Shown here piece after piece: positions 1-7,325 of a DNA stretch of 11,933 nucleotides. The DNA lies in the NCBI GenBank assembly GCA_934533075.1, contig CAKTBJ010000052.1:1-11933 (forward strand). The letters are read 5' to 3'. Source of the stretch: an uncultured Paracoccus sp. (GTDB lineage Bacteria > Pseudomonadota > Alphaproteobacteria > Rhodobacterales > Rhodobacteraceae). A program made the position numbers and the translations under genes. The notes under the pieces were generated by a model. It saw only the letters and a list, made by a program, of their open reading frames with translations, ran no database searches and had not been told where the DNA came from. Position 1 is the stretch's first letter; each line of letters starts with the position of its first letter.

Positions 1-1266
1 GGCGGCCCAGGCCCCGGCGGTGGCGGCGGCCAGCGCCAGCGCCTCGGCCAGCCGCCCGGCCGGGCCGGGCAGGGCGGTCCGCGCCAGATCGGCGCCGAAC
101 ATCTGCGCAAAGCTGGCGGTCAGCCCGCCGGCACGCATCGCCCCGGTCGCCGGCGGCAGCGCGGCGGCGACGGCATCGGCGTCGCGGGCGGCCAGCGCGT
201 CCTCCAGCCGCTGCACGGCGGCGACGCGATCCCAGACCCCGCCCGAGGCCGCCGGCGGCTGTTCGGAATAGATGGCGCGCAGGTGGCGCGGGTCGAGGTC
301 GCCGGCGCGGGCCAGGCGCTCGGCCGCCTCGATGCGGGGCTTCCAGCCGGTATTGGCGCGCAGGTCGGCCATCGCATAGGGCAGCGGCAGCGCCGTCGTG
401 GGCAGGGGCTGGCCGATGGCCTCCATCAGCCGGAAGGCCAGCGGCGTCATCGGCTCGGGCGGGGCCAGCTCGGTGCCGTAATCGACCTGCGCGTCGTCCA
501 GGAACGCCGCCAGCAGCGGCGCGAGGTCGGGCGGCACCCCGCCATGCAGCCGCGCGCTGGCCAGCGCCAGCTGCGCCGCCGGCCAGTCGCCGCCCTGCGC
601 AAGGCAATAGATGCGCGCCCCCAGCGAGGGCGCCAGCCCCGGCGCCAGCGCCAGCTGCGCGCACAGCCGGCGCTCGTCGCCCAGCAGCAGCGCGGCATCC
701 ATGCGGCGGGCGAAGACGGGCGCGGTCTCGGTGCCGGCGGCGTCGATCAGCGCGGCAGCGAGGTCCACGGCGCCCATCGCCATCAGCGCATCGACGCGGG
801 CCTCGAACAGCACGCCTTCCTGCCCCTGGTCGCGGGCGGGCGGATCGAGCTGCGCGGTCAGCACATGGCGCCAGGCCGAATCGAGGACCGGCAGCCGGGG
901 CGCCGGTCCCGCCAGCGCGGCCTGTGCCGTGGCAAGGTCGGTGCCGGCCCAGAAATCTTCGGGCAACCCGACATCGGCCGGGGCCGCCAGCCCGGTCGCA
1001 TCCGCATCCGGCCCGTCCAGCCGGCTGACCCCGATCGGGCCGGACGTGTCCACCCCCTCCGGCCGCGGCCGCGGCCGCGCGTCGCCGGCATCGGGGCGTT
1101 GCGCGTCGGGCGGCACCAGCAGGCCGGGGCGCCAGCCGCTGGATTCGCGCAGCGGCGGACGGGTCGCGCCGCCCTCCAGCCAGTCCGAGGCCGCCAGCGG
1201 CGCCTGCGCCGCCGCCGGCCCCGCCAGCAGCAGGAGCAGCAGGGAAAGGGCCTTATTCCTGCTCAT
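1..1266 (-). CDS. Putative secreted/periplasmic protein of unknown function (3' end beyond window)
   Basis: An uninterrupted frame of 422 codons runs from an ATG at 1266 to the window edge, so the C-terminus is missing. The start MSRNKALSLL is followed by a run of leucines and an AAAQA site. This looks like a Sec signal peptide cleaved near residue 20 to 22. Next comes a Pro/Arg/Asp-rich low-complexity stretch (about residues 50 to 80). The rest is Ala/Leu-rich and probably helical, with segments such as VDALMAMGAVDLAAALIDAAG and GGDWPAAQLALASARLHGG that resemble TPR-like or other alpha-solenoid helical hairpins. I see no catalytic motif and do not recognise a named family. The start overlaps the end of the small membrane-protein gene by 14 bp, so the two are probably co-transcribed and translationally coupled. 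The frame and signal peptide are seen directly. The export and solenoid fold are inferred. Confidence 0.8.
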   Translation of the reverse strand, partial: MSRNKALSLLLLLLAGPAAAQAPLAASDWLEGGATRPPLRESSGWRPGLLVPPDAQRPDAGDARPRPRPEGVDTSGPIGVSRLDGPDADATGLAAPADVGLPEDFWAGTDLATAQAALAGPAPRLPVLDSAWRHVLTAQLDPPARDQGQEGVLFEARVDALMAMGAVDLAAALIDAAGTETAPVFARRMDAALLLGDERRLCAQLALAPGLAPSLGARIYCLAQGGDWPAAQLALASARLHGGVPPDLAPLLAAFLDDAQVDYGTELAPPEPMTPLAFRLMEAIGQPLPTTALPLPYAMADLRANTGWKPRIEAAERLARAGDLDPRHLRAIYSEQPPAASGGVWDRVAAVQRLEDALAARDADAVAAALPPATGAMRAGGLTASFAQMFGADLARTALPGPAGRLAEALALAAATAGAWAA

Positions 1267-1468
1267 CGGCGGCGGGGGGCAGCTCGGGCGCCGGGTCGGC
1301 GGGCGCGGGGGCAGGGGCGGGCGCCGGGGTGGCGGCGGTATCGACCTGCAAGGGCACCGGCACGCTCATCGGGCGGGTGCGCGCGGCCATGTCGCCGAAC
1401 CAGGCGAAACCGGCCAGCCCCCCCAGCGCCAGCAACACCAAGACCACCAGAACCATCAATAGCCGCAT
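1253..1468 (-). CDS. Small single-pass membrane protein, proline-rich tail
   Basis: A 71-residue protein. Residues 1 to about 24 (MRLLMVLVVLVLLALGGLAG...) form one hydrophobic helix that should anchor it in the inner membrane. The rest is a short polar segment and a Pro/Ala-repeat tail (PAPAPAPAPADPAPE) ending in acidic residues, probably disordered and periplasmic. The frame continues 39 codons upstream. I chose the ATG at 1468 because it begins the hydrophobic helix exactly, and the longer version would put a basic, disordered sequence in front that overlaps the promoter region. The stop overlaps the start of the large secreted protein by 14 bp, so the pair forms an operon. It could be a structural partner or anchor for that protein, but this is inference from adjacency only. 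No family recognised. Confidence 0.65.
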   Translation of the reverse strand: MRLLMVLVVLVLLALGGLAGFAWFGDMAARTRPMSVPVPLQVDTAATPAPAPAPAPADPAPELPPAADEQE

Positions 1469-1510
1469 CGTGTTTCGCCCGTTCCTGCCCGATTTTGTCG
1501 CCGCCGCCGC

Positions 1511-1540
1511 TTGTGGCGCCGGCTTTGCGGTCTTTATAGA
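1511..1540 (+). promoter_or_regulatory. Candidate sigma70-type promoter for aroK-aroB
   Basis: TTGTGG at 1511-1516 and TATAGA at 1535-1540 are separated by 18 bp, a reasonable housekeeping match in an otherwise very GC-rich stretch. Initiation would fall near 1547, leaving about 80 nt of leader before the aroK ATG at 1627. On the other strand TATAAA (1538 to 1533) overlaps the same bases and could be the -10 of the divergent membrane-protein operon, with only a poor -35 (GTGATC) 17 bp away. The shared -10 region suggests a compact divergent promoter. No transcript evidence. Confidence 0.45.
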
Positions 1541-1576
1541 TGGCATTTCAGGAAAGATCACGCCATCAATCCGTAA

Positions 1577-1595
1577 CCCGCGCAAGGGGCGCGGG
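1577..1595 (+). other. GC-rich hairpin in the aroK leader
   Basis: CCCGCGC (1577-1583) and GCGCGGG (1589-1595) form a perfect 7-bp stem around a 5-nt loop, inside the predicted aroK 5' leader. No T-tract follows, so it is not an intrinsic terminator. It may affect translation or may simply reflect base composition. Confidence 0.3.
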
Positions 1596-1626
1596 CGGGG
1601 CGTTTCGAGGCGGGAACCGGGCAGGC

Positions 1627-2163
1627 ATGGCGGGCAGTATCACGCTGGTGGGCATGATGGGGGCGGGCAAGTCCGTCATCGGGGCGGAGCTGGCGCGCCG
1701 CCTCGGCCGGCGTTTCCTCGATTCGGATACCGAGATCGAGGCCGCCGCCGCCATGACCATCCCCGAGATCTTCGCCCGCGACGGCGAGGCCTTCTTCCGC
1801 GACCGCGAGGCCGAGGTGATCGCGCGGCTGCTCTCCGGCGGGCCTTGCGTGCTGGCCACCGGCGGCGGGGCCTGGTTGCGCGATGCCAACCGCGCCGCGA
1901 TCCGGGCCGCCGGCACCGTGGTCTGGCTGAACGCCGATGCCGATACCCTGTGGCAGCGCCTGCGCGGGCGCTCGGGCCGCCCGCTGCTGGAGACCGCCGA
2001 TCCCCGCGCCACGCTGCGCACCATGCTGGACAGCCGCCGCCCGGCCTATGCCGAGGCCGACCTGACCGTTCCCGTCGGCCCGCAGGACGGCGTGCAGGCG
2101 ACCGCCGATGCCGTGCTGCGCGCCGTCGCCACCCATCGCCCCGACATCCTGGAAAGCGCATGA
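1627..2163 (+). CDS. aroK: Shikimate kinase
   Basis: Phosphorylates shikimate with ATP to shikimate 3-phosphate, the fifth step of the cytoplasmic shikimate pathway. The 178-residue length is normal for the family. Visible motifs are the Walker A loop GMMGAGKS (residues 9-16), the DSD motif (32-34) and FFRDRE with R58 for shikimate binding, the GGG Walker-B-like loop (79-81), the arginine-rich lid GRSGRPLL (about 104-111) and the late SRRPAYAEAD arginines (127-128) that contact substrate and nucleotide. The frame extends upstream to 1540, but that ATG lies on the predicted -10 box, and the family begins a few residues before the P-loop, so I take the ATG at 1627. Its ribosome-binding site is weak. 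The stop overlaps the aroB start as ATGA, indicating translational coupling. Confidence 0.95.
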   Translation: MAGSITLVGMMGAGKSVIGAELARRLGRRFLDSDTEIEAAAAMTIPEIFARDGEAFFRDREAEVIARLLSGGPCVLATGGGAWLRDANRAAIRAAGTVVWLNADADTLWQRLRGRSGRPLLETADPRATLRTMLDSRRPAYAEADLTVPVGPQDGVQATADAVLRAVATHRPDILESA

Positions 2164-3293
2164 CCGAATACGACCTGCCCGTGCCCGGCGCGGACGACAT
2201 GACGGTGATCCCCGTCCGGCTTGGCCCCCGCAGCTACGAGGTGCGCATCAGGCCCGGCCTGCTGGCCGAGGCCGGGGCGCAGGTGGCGCCGCTGCTGGCC
2301 CGGCCGCGCGTGGCGATCCTGACCGACGAGAACGTGGCCGCCGCGCATCTGCCGGCCTTCCGGGCCGCCCTGGCGCAGGCGGGCATCGGTTCGGAGGCGC
2401 TGGCCCTGCCGGCCGGCGAGGCCACCAAGGGCTGGGAGGGTCTGCGCCGGGCCACCGAATGGCTGCTGGACCAGCGGATCGAGCGGCGCGATATGGTGGT
2501 GGCGCTGGGCGGCGGCGTCATCGGCGACCTCGCGGGCTTCGCGGCGGCGATCCTGCGCCGGGGCGTGCGCTTTGTGCAGGTGCCCACCACGCTTCTGGCG
2601 CAGGTGGACAGCAGCGTGGGCGGCAAGACCGGCATCAACGCGCCGCAGGGCAAGAACCTGATCGGGGCGTTTCATCAGCCCTCGCTGGTGCTGGCCGATC
2701 CGCTGGTTCTGGCCAGCCTGCCCGAGCGCGACTTCCGCGCCGGCTATGGCGAGGTCGCGAAATACGGCCTGCTGGGCGATGCCGGCTTCTTCGACTGGCT
2801 GGAGGCGCACGGGCCGGGCCTGCGCGGCGACCCGGCGCGGCTGGCGCAGGCGGTGGCGCGGTCGGTGGCGATGAAGGCCGCCATCGTCGCCCGCGACGAG
2901 ACCGAGACCGGCGAGCGCGCGCTGCTGAACCTGGGTCATACCTTCTGCCATGCCCTGGAGGCCGCGACCGGCTATTCCGGCCGGCTGCTGCATGGCGAGG
3001 GGGTGGGCTTGGGCTGCGTGCTGGCCTTTGCGCTGTCGGCGCGGCTGGGCCTGTGCCCGCAGGAGGCGCCTTCGCGCGTCGCGGCGCATCTGGCGGCGAT
3101 GGGCCTGCCGGTGCGGCTGGCGCAGGTGCCGGGCGGGCTGCCGGATGCCGGGGCGCTGATCGCGCTGATGGGGCAGGACAAGAAGGTGGTCGACGGCCGG
3201 CTGCGCCTGATCCTCGCGCGCGGCATCGGCGATGCGTTCCAGAGCGACGGCGTGGAGACCGGCCCGCTGGCGGAGGTGTTGAACGAGGGCTGA
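2160..3293 (+). CDS. aroB: 3-dehydroquinate synthase
   Basis: Converts DAHP to 3-dehydroquinate, the second shikimate-pathway step, using NAD+ and a divalent metal (zinc or cobalt). The 377-residue product is full length. The nucleotide-binding part carries GGGVIGDLAGF (117-127) and VPTTLLAQVDSSVGGKTGIN (141-160), followed by GKNLIGAFHQP. The metal ligands expected for the family are present: E198 in GYGEVAKY, H260 in LNLGHTFCHALE (with H264 as the second conserved histidine) and H278 in LLHGEGV. The ATG at 2160 overlaps the aroK stop by 4 bp. A later methionine at residue 14 is possible, but the overlap favours the first. The aroK-aroB pairing is common in proteobacteria and supports co-expression of two steps of one pathway. 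Confidence 0.96.
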   Translation: MTEYDLPVPGADDMTVIPVRLGPRSYEVRIRPGLLAEAGAQVAPLLARPRVAILTDENVAAAHLPAFRAALAQAGIGSEALALPAGEATKGWEGLRRATEWLLDQRIERRDMVVALGGGVIGDLAGFAAAILRRGVRFVQVPTTLLAQVDSSVGGKTGINAPQGKNLIGAFHQPSLVLADPLVLASLPERDFRAGYGEVAKYGLLGDAGFFDWLEAHGPGLRGDPARLAQAVARSVAMKAAIVARDETETGERALLNLGHTFCHALEAATGYSGRLLHGEGVGLGCVLAFALSARLGLCPQEAPSRVAAHLAAMGLPVRLAQVPGGLPDAGALIALMGQDKKVVDGRLRLILARGIGDAFQSDGVETGPLAEVLNEG

Positions 3294-3358
3294 GGCCGGG
3301 CGGTGCCCCCAGTGCTGCGCGTGGGGACCGGGCCACAAGCTGGCTTCTGGCTGCGCTG

Positions 3359-3378
3359 GATGCGTGCTTGCACGCATC
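3359..3378. repeat. Palindromic element, copy 1
   Basis: GATGCGTGC (3359-3367), spacer TT, then GCACGCATC (3370-3378): a perfect 9-bp inverted repeat with a 2-nt centre. It lies in the 211-bp convergent gap (3294-3504) between aroB and the SnoaL-like gene, where I see no other clear feature. A near copy occurs at 11493-11512, also between convergent genes. No T-run follows either arm, so it is not a classical terminator. It may be a small dispersed palindromic repeat of the REP kind or a protein-binding site. Confidence 0.6.
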
Positions 3379-3504
3379 GGCCGGAAGACGAACCCGCGCG
3401 ATCCAGGCTTCCTGCTTCCTGCTGGTATCTACCGCTCTCCGTCGGGCTTCCGACCCTGCGGGCGCGTCAGCGTCGGTTGCGCCAGCCCGCCGAAGGACCG
3501 CGCT

Positions 3505-3891
3505 TCAAAGCGGCGTTCCCTGATGAAAACGCAGCGTCCAATGCCCGTCCGCCCGTATCCACAGCGATGAGCGCCGCCCGCGCTCCACCCTGTCGTCGTG
3601 GCGAACCTCGCTTGTATAGGTGGCCAGCGCCACGTCGGGGGCAACGAGGCTCACGGCGTAGTCGGGCAGGGGCAATGTTGCGTCGATGATGGCGCCCGGC
3701 TCTGGCGCGAAGATCATCTCGGCGCGTTCGTAGCGGCGACCGGACCGGCCGAATTCCAGAAAGTCCGCCGCAAGGGTCCGATCCATCAGTTCGGGATCAA
3801 ATCGCGTCTCCGCACGCCAAAAGGTTTCCTCAAGCGTGCAGAGCGCGGCCCGTTCTTCGGATGTCAGTTCCAACCCGCTGCCGGTCTTCAT
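3505..3891 (-). CDS. SnoaL-like / NTF2-fold protein (DUF4440 type)
   Basis: A 128-residue soluble protein whose pattern fits the NTF2-like superfamily. An N-terminal helix (SEERAALCTLEETFWRAE, residues 11-28) is followed by LAADFLEFGRSGRRYERAEM (40-59) and C-terminal strands ATYTSEV (90-96), SSLWIRADGHWTLRFHQGTP (108-127). These conical barrels serve as small-molecule enzymes, binding domains or dimerisation units, so substrate and role cannot be deduced. No signal peptide or membrane segment is visible. The ATG at 3891 has a purine-rich AGAGGGG directly upstream, at short spacing. A 16-bp palindrome lies one or two bases beyond that. It follows ssb on the same strand after 176 bp containing strong hairpins, so it is probably transcribed separately. 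The family assignment is from pattern recognition, and the function is unknown. Confidence 0.85.
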   Translation of the reverse strand: MKTGSGLELTSEERAALCTLEETFWRAETRFDPELMDRTLAADFLEFGRSGRRYERAEMIFAPEPGAIIDATLPLPDYAVSLVAPDVALATYTSEVRHDDRVERGRRSSLWIRADGHWTLRFHQGTPL

Positions 3892-3902
3892 ATCCCCTCT
3901 CG

Positions 3903-3918
3903 CGCCGGCATGCCGGCG
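3903..3918. repeat. 16-bp perfect palindrome upstream of the SnoaL-like gene
   Basis: CGCCGGCATGCCGGCG reads the same on both strands, and it sits next to the ribosome-binding site of the 3505-3891 gene. It could be a dimeric regulator site, but alternating GC blocks are frequent in this genome, so chance is a fair explanation. Confidence 0.35.
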
Positions 3919-3944
3919 GGCGCGCTATCGCCGACCGTCCGCTT

Positions 3945-4000
3945 CGCCCGGCAAGGCGGGCATGGGCCTCGGGGCGATGCCTGCCGGCCTTGCCCGGGCG
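3945..4000. repeat. Large imperfect inverted repeat between ssb and the SnoaL-like gene
   Basis: The left arm 3945-3957 (CGCCCGGCAAGGC) pairs with 3987-4000 (GCCTTGCCCGGGCG) over 13 bp with a single bulged G. After a 4-nt bulge, GGGCAT (3958-3963) pairs with ATGCCT (3977-3982), including one G-T wobble. The resulting hairpin is strong on either strand. It has no T-tract. It may be part of the ssb 3' end, the leader of the SnoaL-like gene, or a repeat element. Confidence 0.45.
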
Positions 4001-4020
4001 GTGGCGGGCAGGCGATCGGC

Positions 4021-4057
4021 GGCAGGGGCCGGAAACCCGTGGCCTCCGGTCCCTGCC
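4021..4057 (-). terminator. Hairpin directly downstream of ssb (possible terminator)
   Basis: GGCAGGGGCCGGA (4021-4033) and TCCGGTCCCTGCC (4045-4057) form a 13-bp stem with one G-T wobble and an 11-nt loop, starting 10 bp past the ssb stop. No T-run follows in the ssb direction, so it would be either a U-tract-less terminator or an RNA 3'-end stabiliser. The stem is seen directly. The role is inferred. Confidence 0.4.
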
Positions 4058-4067
4058 GCGAGCGCCA

Positions 4068-4592
4068 TCAGAACGGGATGTCGTCGTCGAATTCCGGCCG
4101 GCCGCGCCCGCCGCCGGCGGTCTGGCCGCCGCTGCTGCCGCCTTGTCCCCCGCCATAGCCGCCCGACGAGCCGCCGCCATAGCCGTCATCGCCCGACCAG
4201 CCCGGCCCGCTATCGCCCGAGGCGCCGCCGCCCGAGCCGCCGCGCCCGTCCAGCATCACCAGCGTGCCGCCGAAATTGCGGATCACCACTTCGGTCGTGT
4301 AACGGTCCTGCCCGCTCTGGTCCTGCCATTTGCGGGTCTCCAGCTGGCCTTCCAGATAGACCTTGCTGCCTTTCTTCAGGAACCGCTCGACCACGCCGAC
4401 CAGCCCTTCGGACATGATCGCCACGCGGTGCCATTCGGTGCGCTCCCGCCGCTCGCCCGAATTGCGGTCGCGCCAGCTTTCCGAGGTGGCGATGCGCAGG
4501 TTCGCCACCTTGCCGCCGCTGGGAAAGCTGCGGATCTCCGGGTCCTGGCCCAGATTGCCGATCAGGATGACCTTGTTCACGCTGCCTGCCAT
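4068..4592 (-). CDS. ssb: Single-stranded DNA-binding protein
   Basis: Binds and protects single-stranded DNA during replication, recombination and repair, and recruits partner proteins through its C-terminal tip. The product has 174 residues. An OB-fold domain covers residues 1 to about 112 ([60 protein letters not shown]), with conserved aromatic DNA contacts such as W40 and W54. A long flexible Gly/Ser-rich linker spans about 115-165. The acidic tip DDDIPF (169-174) is the standard SSB docking peptide. GGAGG lies 7 bases before the ATG. I see no GTTC-N7-GTTC, the alphaproteobacterial LexA box, upstream. The neighbouring lytic transglycosylase is divergent and unrelated in function. Confidence 0.97.
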   Translation of the reverse strand: MAGSVNKVILIGNLGQDPEIRSFPSGGKVANLRIATSESWRDRNSGERRERTEWHRVAIMSEGLVGVVERFLKKGSKVYLEGQLETRKWQDQSGQDRYTTEVVIRNFGGTLVMLDGRGGSGGGASGDSGPGWSGDDGYGGGSSGGYGGGQGGSSGGQTAGGGRGRPEFDDDIPF

Positions 4593-4632
4593 GCCGGCGC
4601 CTCCGCTGTCTCGCTCGATGTTTCAGGCAACC

Positions 4633-4661
4633 GGGATAGCCCCCCGCGGCCCGCCCGGCAA
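4633..4661 (-). promoter_or_regulatory. Candidate promoter for ssb
   Basis: Read on the minus strand, TTGCCG (4661-4656) and TATCCC (4638-4633) are separated by 17 bp. Initiation would be near 4626, about 34 bases before the ssb ATG. The -10 match is only moderate. The rest of the 232-bp divergent gap (4593-4824) shows no clear promoter for the transglycosylase, only a lone TATCTT at 4751-4756. Confidence 0.35.
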
Positions 4662-4824
4662 GCCCGCAAGATGAGCGGCCTTCTGCCCAGCCGCCCGGCC
4701 CGCGCGCAGCCGGCGGTATCATGGCTATGGCGGCAGGGCGGAGGCGATGCTATCTTGCCACGCAATCCGGGCCTCGGGCAGGGGTCGGCAACGAAAAAAC
4801 ACGGTCCGCAAGACGGGGGCAGAC

Positions 4825-5472
4825 ATGATTCGACATGCCGCAAGCGGTTTGCGCAGCCTCAGCATGGTCCTGACCGCAAGCGCGGGGCTGGTGCTGGTCG
4901 CGGGGGATGCGGTTTCGGCGCAGGGGCTGCAATTGCGCGGCTCGGGCACGGGCGGCGGCCGCGACAGCCAGTTCGAGCGCCAGACGCGCCTGATGGACAG
5001 CCGGCTGGCCGCGCAATATCAGCAGAGTTCGCGGCTGCGCCCGGATGCGGGGCGGGTCGTGGTCTCGACCGGCGTGGCGGACGCGCCGATCCCGGCCTAT
5101 ACCGGCCGGCGCAGCACCTACCTGCCCCATGCCGTCGCCGCCGCGCGCAAGCATGGTGTGCCGGAGGACCTGTTCCTGCGCCTCGTGCAGCAGGAATCGG
5201 GCTGGAACCCGAACGCGCGCAGCCACAAGGGCGCGCGCGGGTTGGCGCAGCTGATGCCGGCGACGGCGGCGCGACTGGGGGTCAATCCCGACGACCCGAT
5301 CCAGAACCTCGACGGCGGCGCGCGCTATCTGCGGATGATGTATAACACGTTTGGAAGCTGGCGGCTGGCGCTGGCGGCCTACAATGCCGGGCCGGGCGCA
5401 GTGCAGAAATATGGCGGCATCCCGCCCTATCGCGAGACGACCGCCTATGTGCGGATCATCGCGGGGGGGTGA
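4825..5472 (+). CDS. Lytic transglycosylase, SLT domain, secreted
   Basis: Cleaves the beta-1,4 bond between MurNAc and GlcNAc in peptidoglycan, leaving a 1,6-anhydro end, in the periplasm. The 215-residue product starts with a signal peptide (residues 1-32, [10 protein letters not shown] then a hydrophobic core, cleavage probably at VSA/Q). A low-complexity linker follows to about residue 95. The catalytic SLT domain covers about 98-215. The catalytic glutamate is E124 in [12 protein letters not shown], followed by the family signatures [13 protein letters not shown] (136-148), GGARYLRMM (164-172) and [21 protein letters not shown] (182-202). The frame reaches back to 4747, but the ATG at 4825 opens the signal peptide and has GGGGG upstream. 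Being secreted and small, it may serve cell-wall remodelling or passage of envelope machines. The specific Mlt subclass is not assignable. Confidence 0.93.
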   Translation: MIRHAASGLRSLSMVLTASAGLVLVAGDAVSAQGLQLRGSGTGGGRDSQFERQTRLMDSRLAAQYQQSSRLRPDAGRVVVSTGVADAPIPAYTGRRSTYLPHAVAAARKHGVPEDLFLRLVQQESGWNPNARSHKGARGLAQLMPATAARLGVNPDDPIQNLDGGARYLRMMYNTFGSWRLALAAYNAGPGAVQKYGGIPPYRETTAYVRIIAGG

Positions 5473-5483
5473 GGTTCAGGAAG

Positions 5484-5504
5484 GGGGCCGGAAGGCCCCT
5501 TTTT
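5484..5504 (+). terminator. Rho-independent terminator of the lytic transglycosylase
   Basis: GGGGCC (5484-5489), loop GGAA, GGCCCC (5494-5499), then TTTTT (5500-5504), starting about 11 bp after the stop codon. A textbook intrinsic terminator. It also marks the edge of the AT-richer segment that follows. Confidence 0.88.
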
Positions 5505-5552
5505 CATTTGAGGCGTCAAACGGTGATGATGCCTTCCGCTGTCAGTTCTGCC

Positions 5553-6089
5553 CTAGGTGCTAATCCTCTCAAACAAGATAACTTCCTTCTTGTTGATGCG
5601 GTAGGACCGACCTTCAGGTACGCGTTCGCCGGCATGAATTTTCTCGCGTGGAATTTTCTTCAGTGAGCTAATGCTATCAGAGTCTTGGAACAGGATTTTC
5701 TTCCCTTTGGGTTTGGCGACCAGCCAATGCATCCAAGGGTGTTCCATTCCCAAAATTGCACATTTGTCGGCTGGGTTTTCTTGGAAAAGGCGCTCGAACT
5801 CATCCCAAAATTCGTCATTTGTCGCGGGTTGTCTGCGAAGAAATGGGTATCTAACGGTTAGGGTTCTCAGATCAGGATTTTTGAGGCATGCTCCAAGCAT
5901 ACGCTGCAAATCTCTCAGCGTTGTGCCTTCCCAAAGCGTTGATGGCCAGCGTCGTGCCGCCAATGCAAAGCAGCATGTTTTGAAAATTTCTTCATGGTTG
6001 ATCGAATGCAGCGCCCCCAGTGCGTTGACTATGGCGTAAGGGCCACAGAGACCGTCCAGATGCCCCTGTCGCTTTGGGTTCAAGCGCAT
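5553..6089 (-). CDS. Putative papain/C39-like cysteine peptidase, AT-rich accessory gene
   Basis: A 178-residue protein that I cannot name. Its pattern suggests a papain-fold, C39-like cysteine peptidase or transferase. Q8 lies seven residues before C15 in LDGLCGPYAIVNAL (11-24), like the oxyanion glutamine and nucleophile of that fold. A histidine follows in EHPWMHWLVA (H121, or H117) with a strand ending in an aspartate, ILFQDSDS (D136 or D138). No signal peptide or membrane helix is visible, so it is probably cytoplasmic. Bases 5641-6000 are 171/360 GC (48%), against 70% or more in the flanking genes, and rare codons such as CGA (R7) and ATA (I20) occur, which points to horizontal acquisition. 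It lies 64 bp after hemB on the same strand, with no clear terminator between, and converges on the transglycosylase terminator. The peptidase role is inference. A degenerate or toxin/effector relative is possible. Confidence 0.72.
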   Translation of the reverse strand: MRLNPKRQGHLDGLCGPYAIVNALGALHSINHEEIFKTCCFALAARRWPSTLWEGTTLRDLQRMLGACLKNPDLRTLTVRYPFLRRQPATNDEFWDEFERLFQENPADKCAILGMEHPWMHWLVAKPKGKKILFQDSDSISSLKKIPREKIHAGERVPEGRSYRINKKEVILFERIST

Positions 6090-6153
6090 GCTTCAGTCCC
6101 CGAAAGGCAGTTTATGAAACGTGGATGGCGTTTGAGAGCCTGGCAACCTCCCC

Positions 6154-7152
<999 letters not shown>

Positions 7153-7325
7153 GGCTGACCTTGCACTGTGTCGGTGCGGGCGGACGGCCCGCGAGGCTCG
7201 GGCCTTTCCATGCCATGCCCGAGGGGATGATCGCAAGACCGAAGGGGCCGGGGGCCGCACGGTAAGGGGCTGGACGCGGCCGGGCCGGACGGCGATAAGC
7301 GGGCGTTCCCAACCAGAAGCGCGCC

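Noticed and set aside
283..1539. Plus-strand frames of 418 and 283 codons over the first 1.5 kb
   Set aside because: The minus strand holds a continuous frame with a clear signal peptide there. The plus frames are low-complexity Arg/Gln/Gly-rich shadows.
2046..3377. A 443-codon minus frame and a 471-codon plus frame (2108-3523) over aroB
   Set aside because: Both are composition shadows. AroB in its own frame carries all the expected catalytic residues.
4593..4824. LexA/SOS operator upstream of ssb
   Set aside because: No GTTC-N7-GTTC pattern, or its reverse, is present in the divergent gap.
3861..5345. A 494-codon plus frame across the ssb and transglycosylase genes
   Set aside because: It crosses two well-supported genes and their intergenic gap without any family pattern of its own.
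5566..6138. 9-bp inverted repeat CTCTCAAAC (5566-5574) and GTTTGAGAG (6130-6138) bracketing most of the AT-rich segment
   Set aside because: The left copy lies inside the coding sequence, no target duplication is evident, and a match this short can arise by chance in a loose search.
7153..7260. N-terminal 36-residue extension of HemB
   Set aside because: The extension is basic and Arg/Pro-rich without family similarity, whereas the ATG at 7152 has a ribosome-binding site and gives the usual length.
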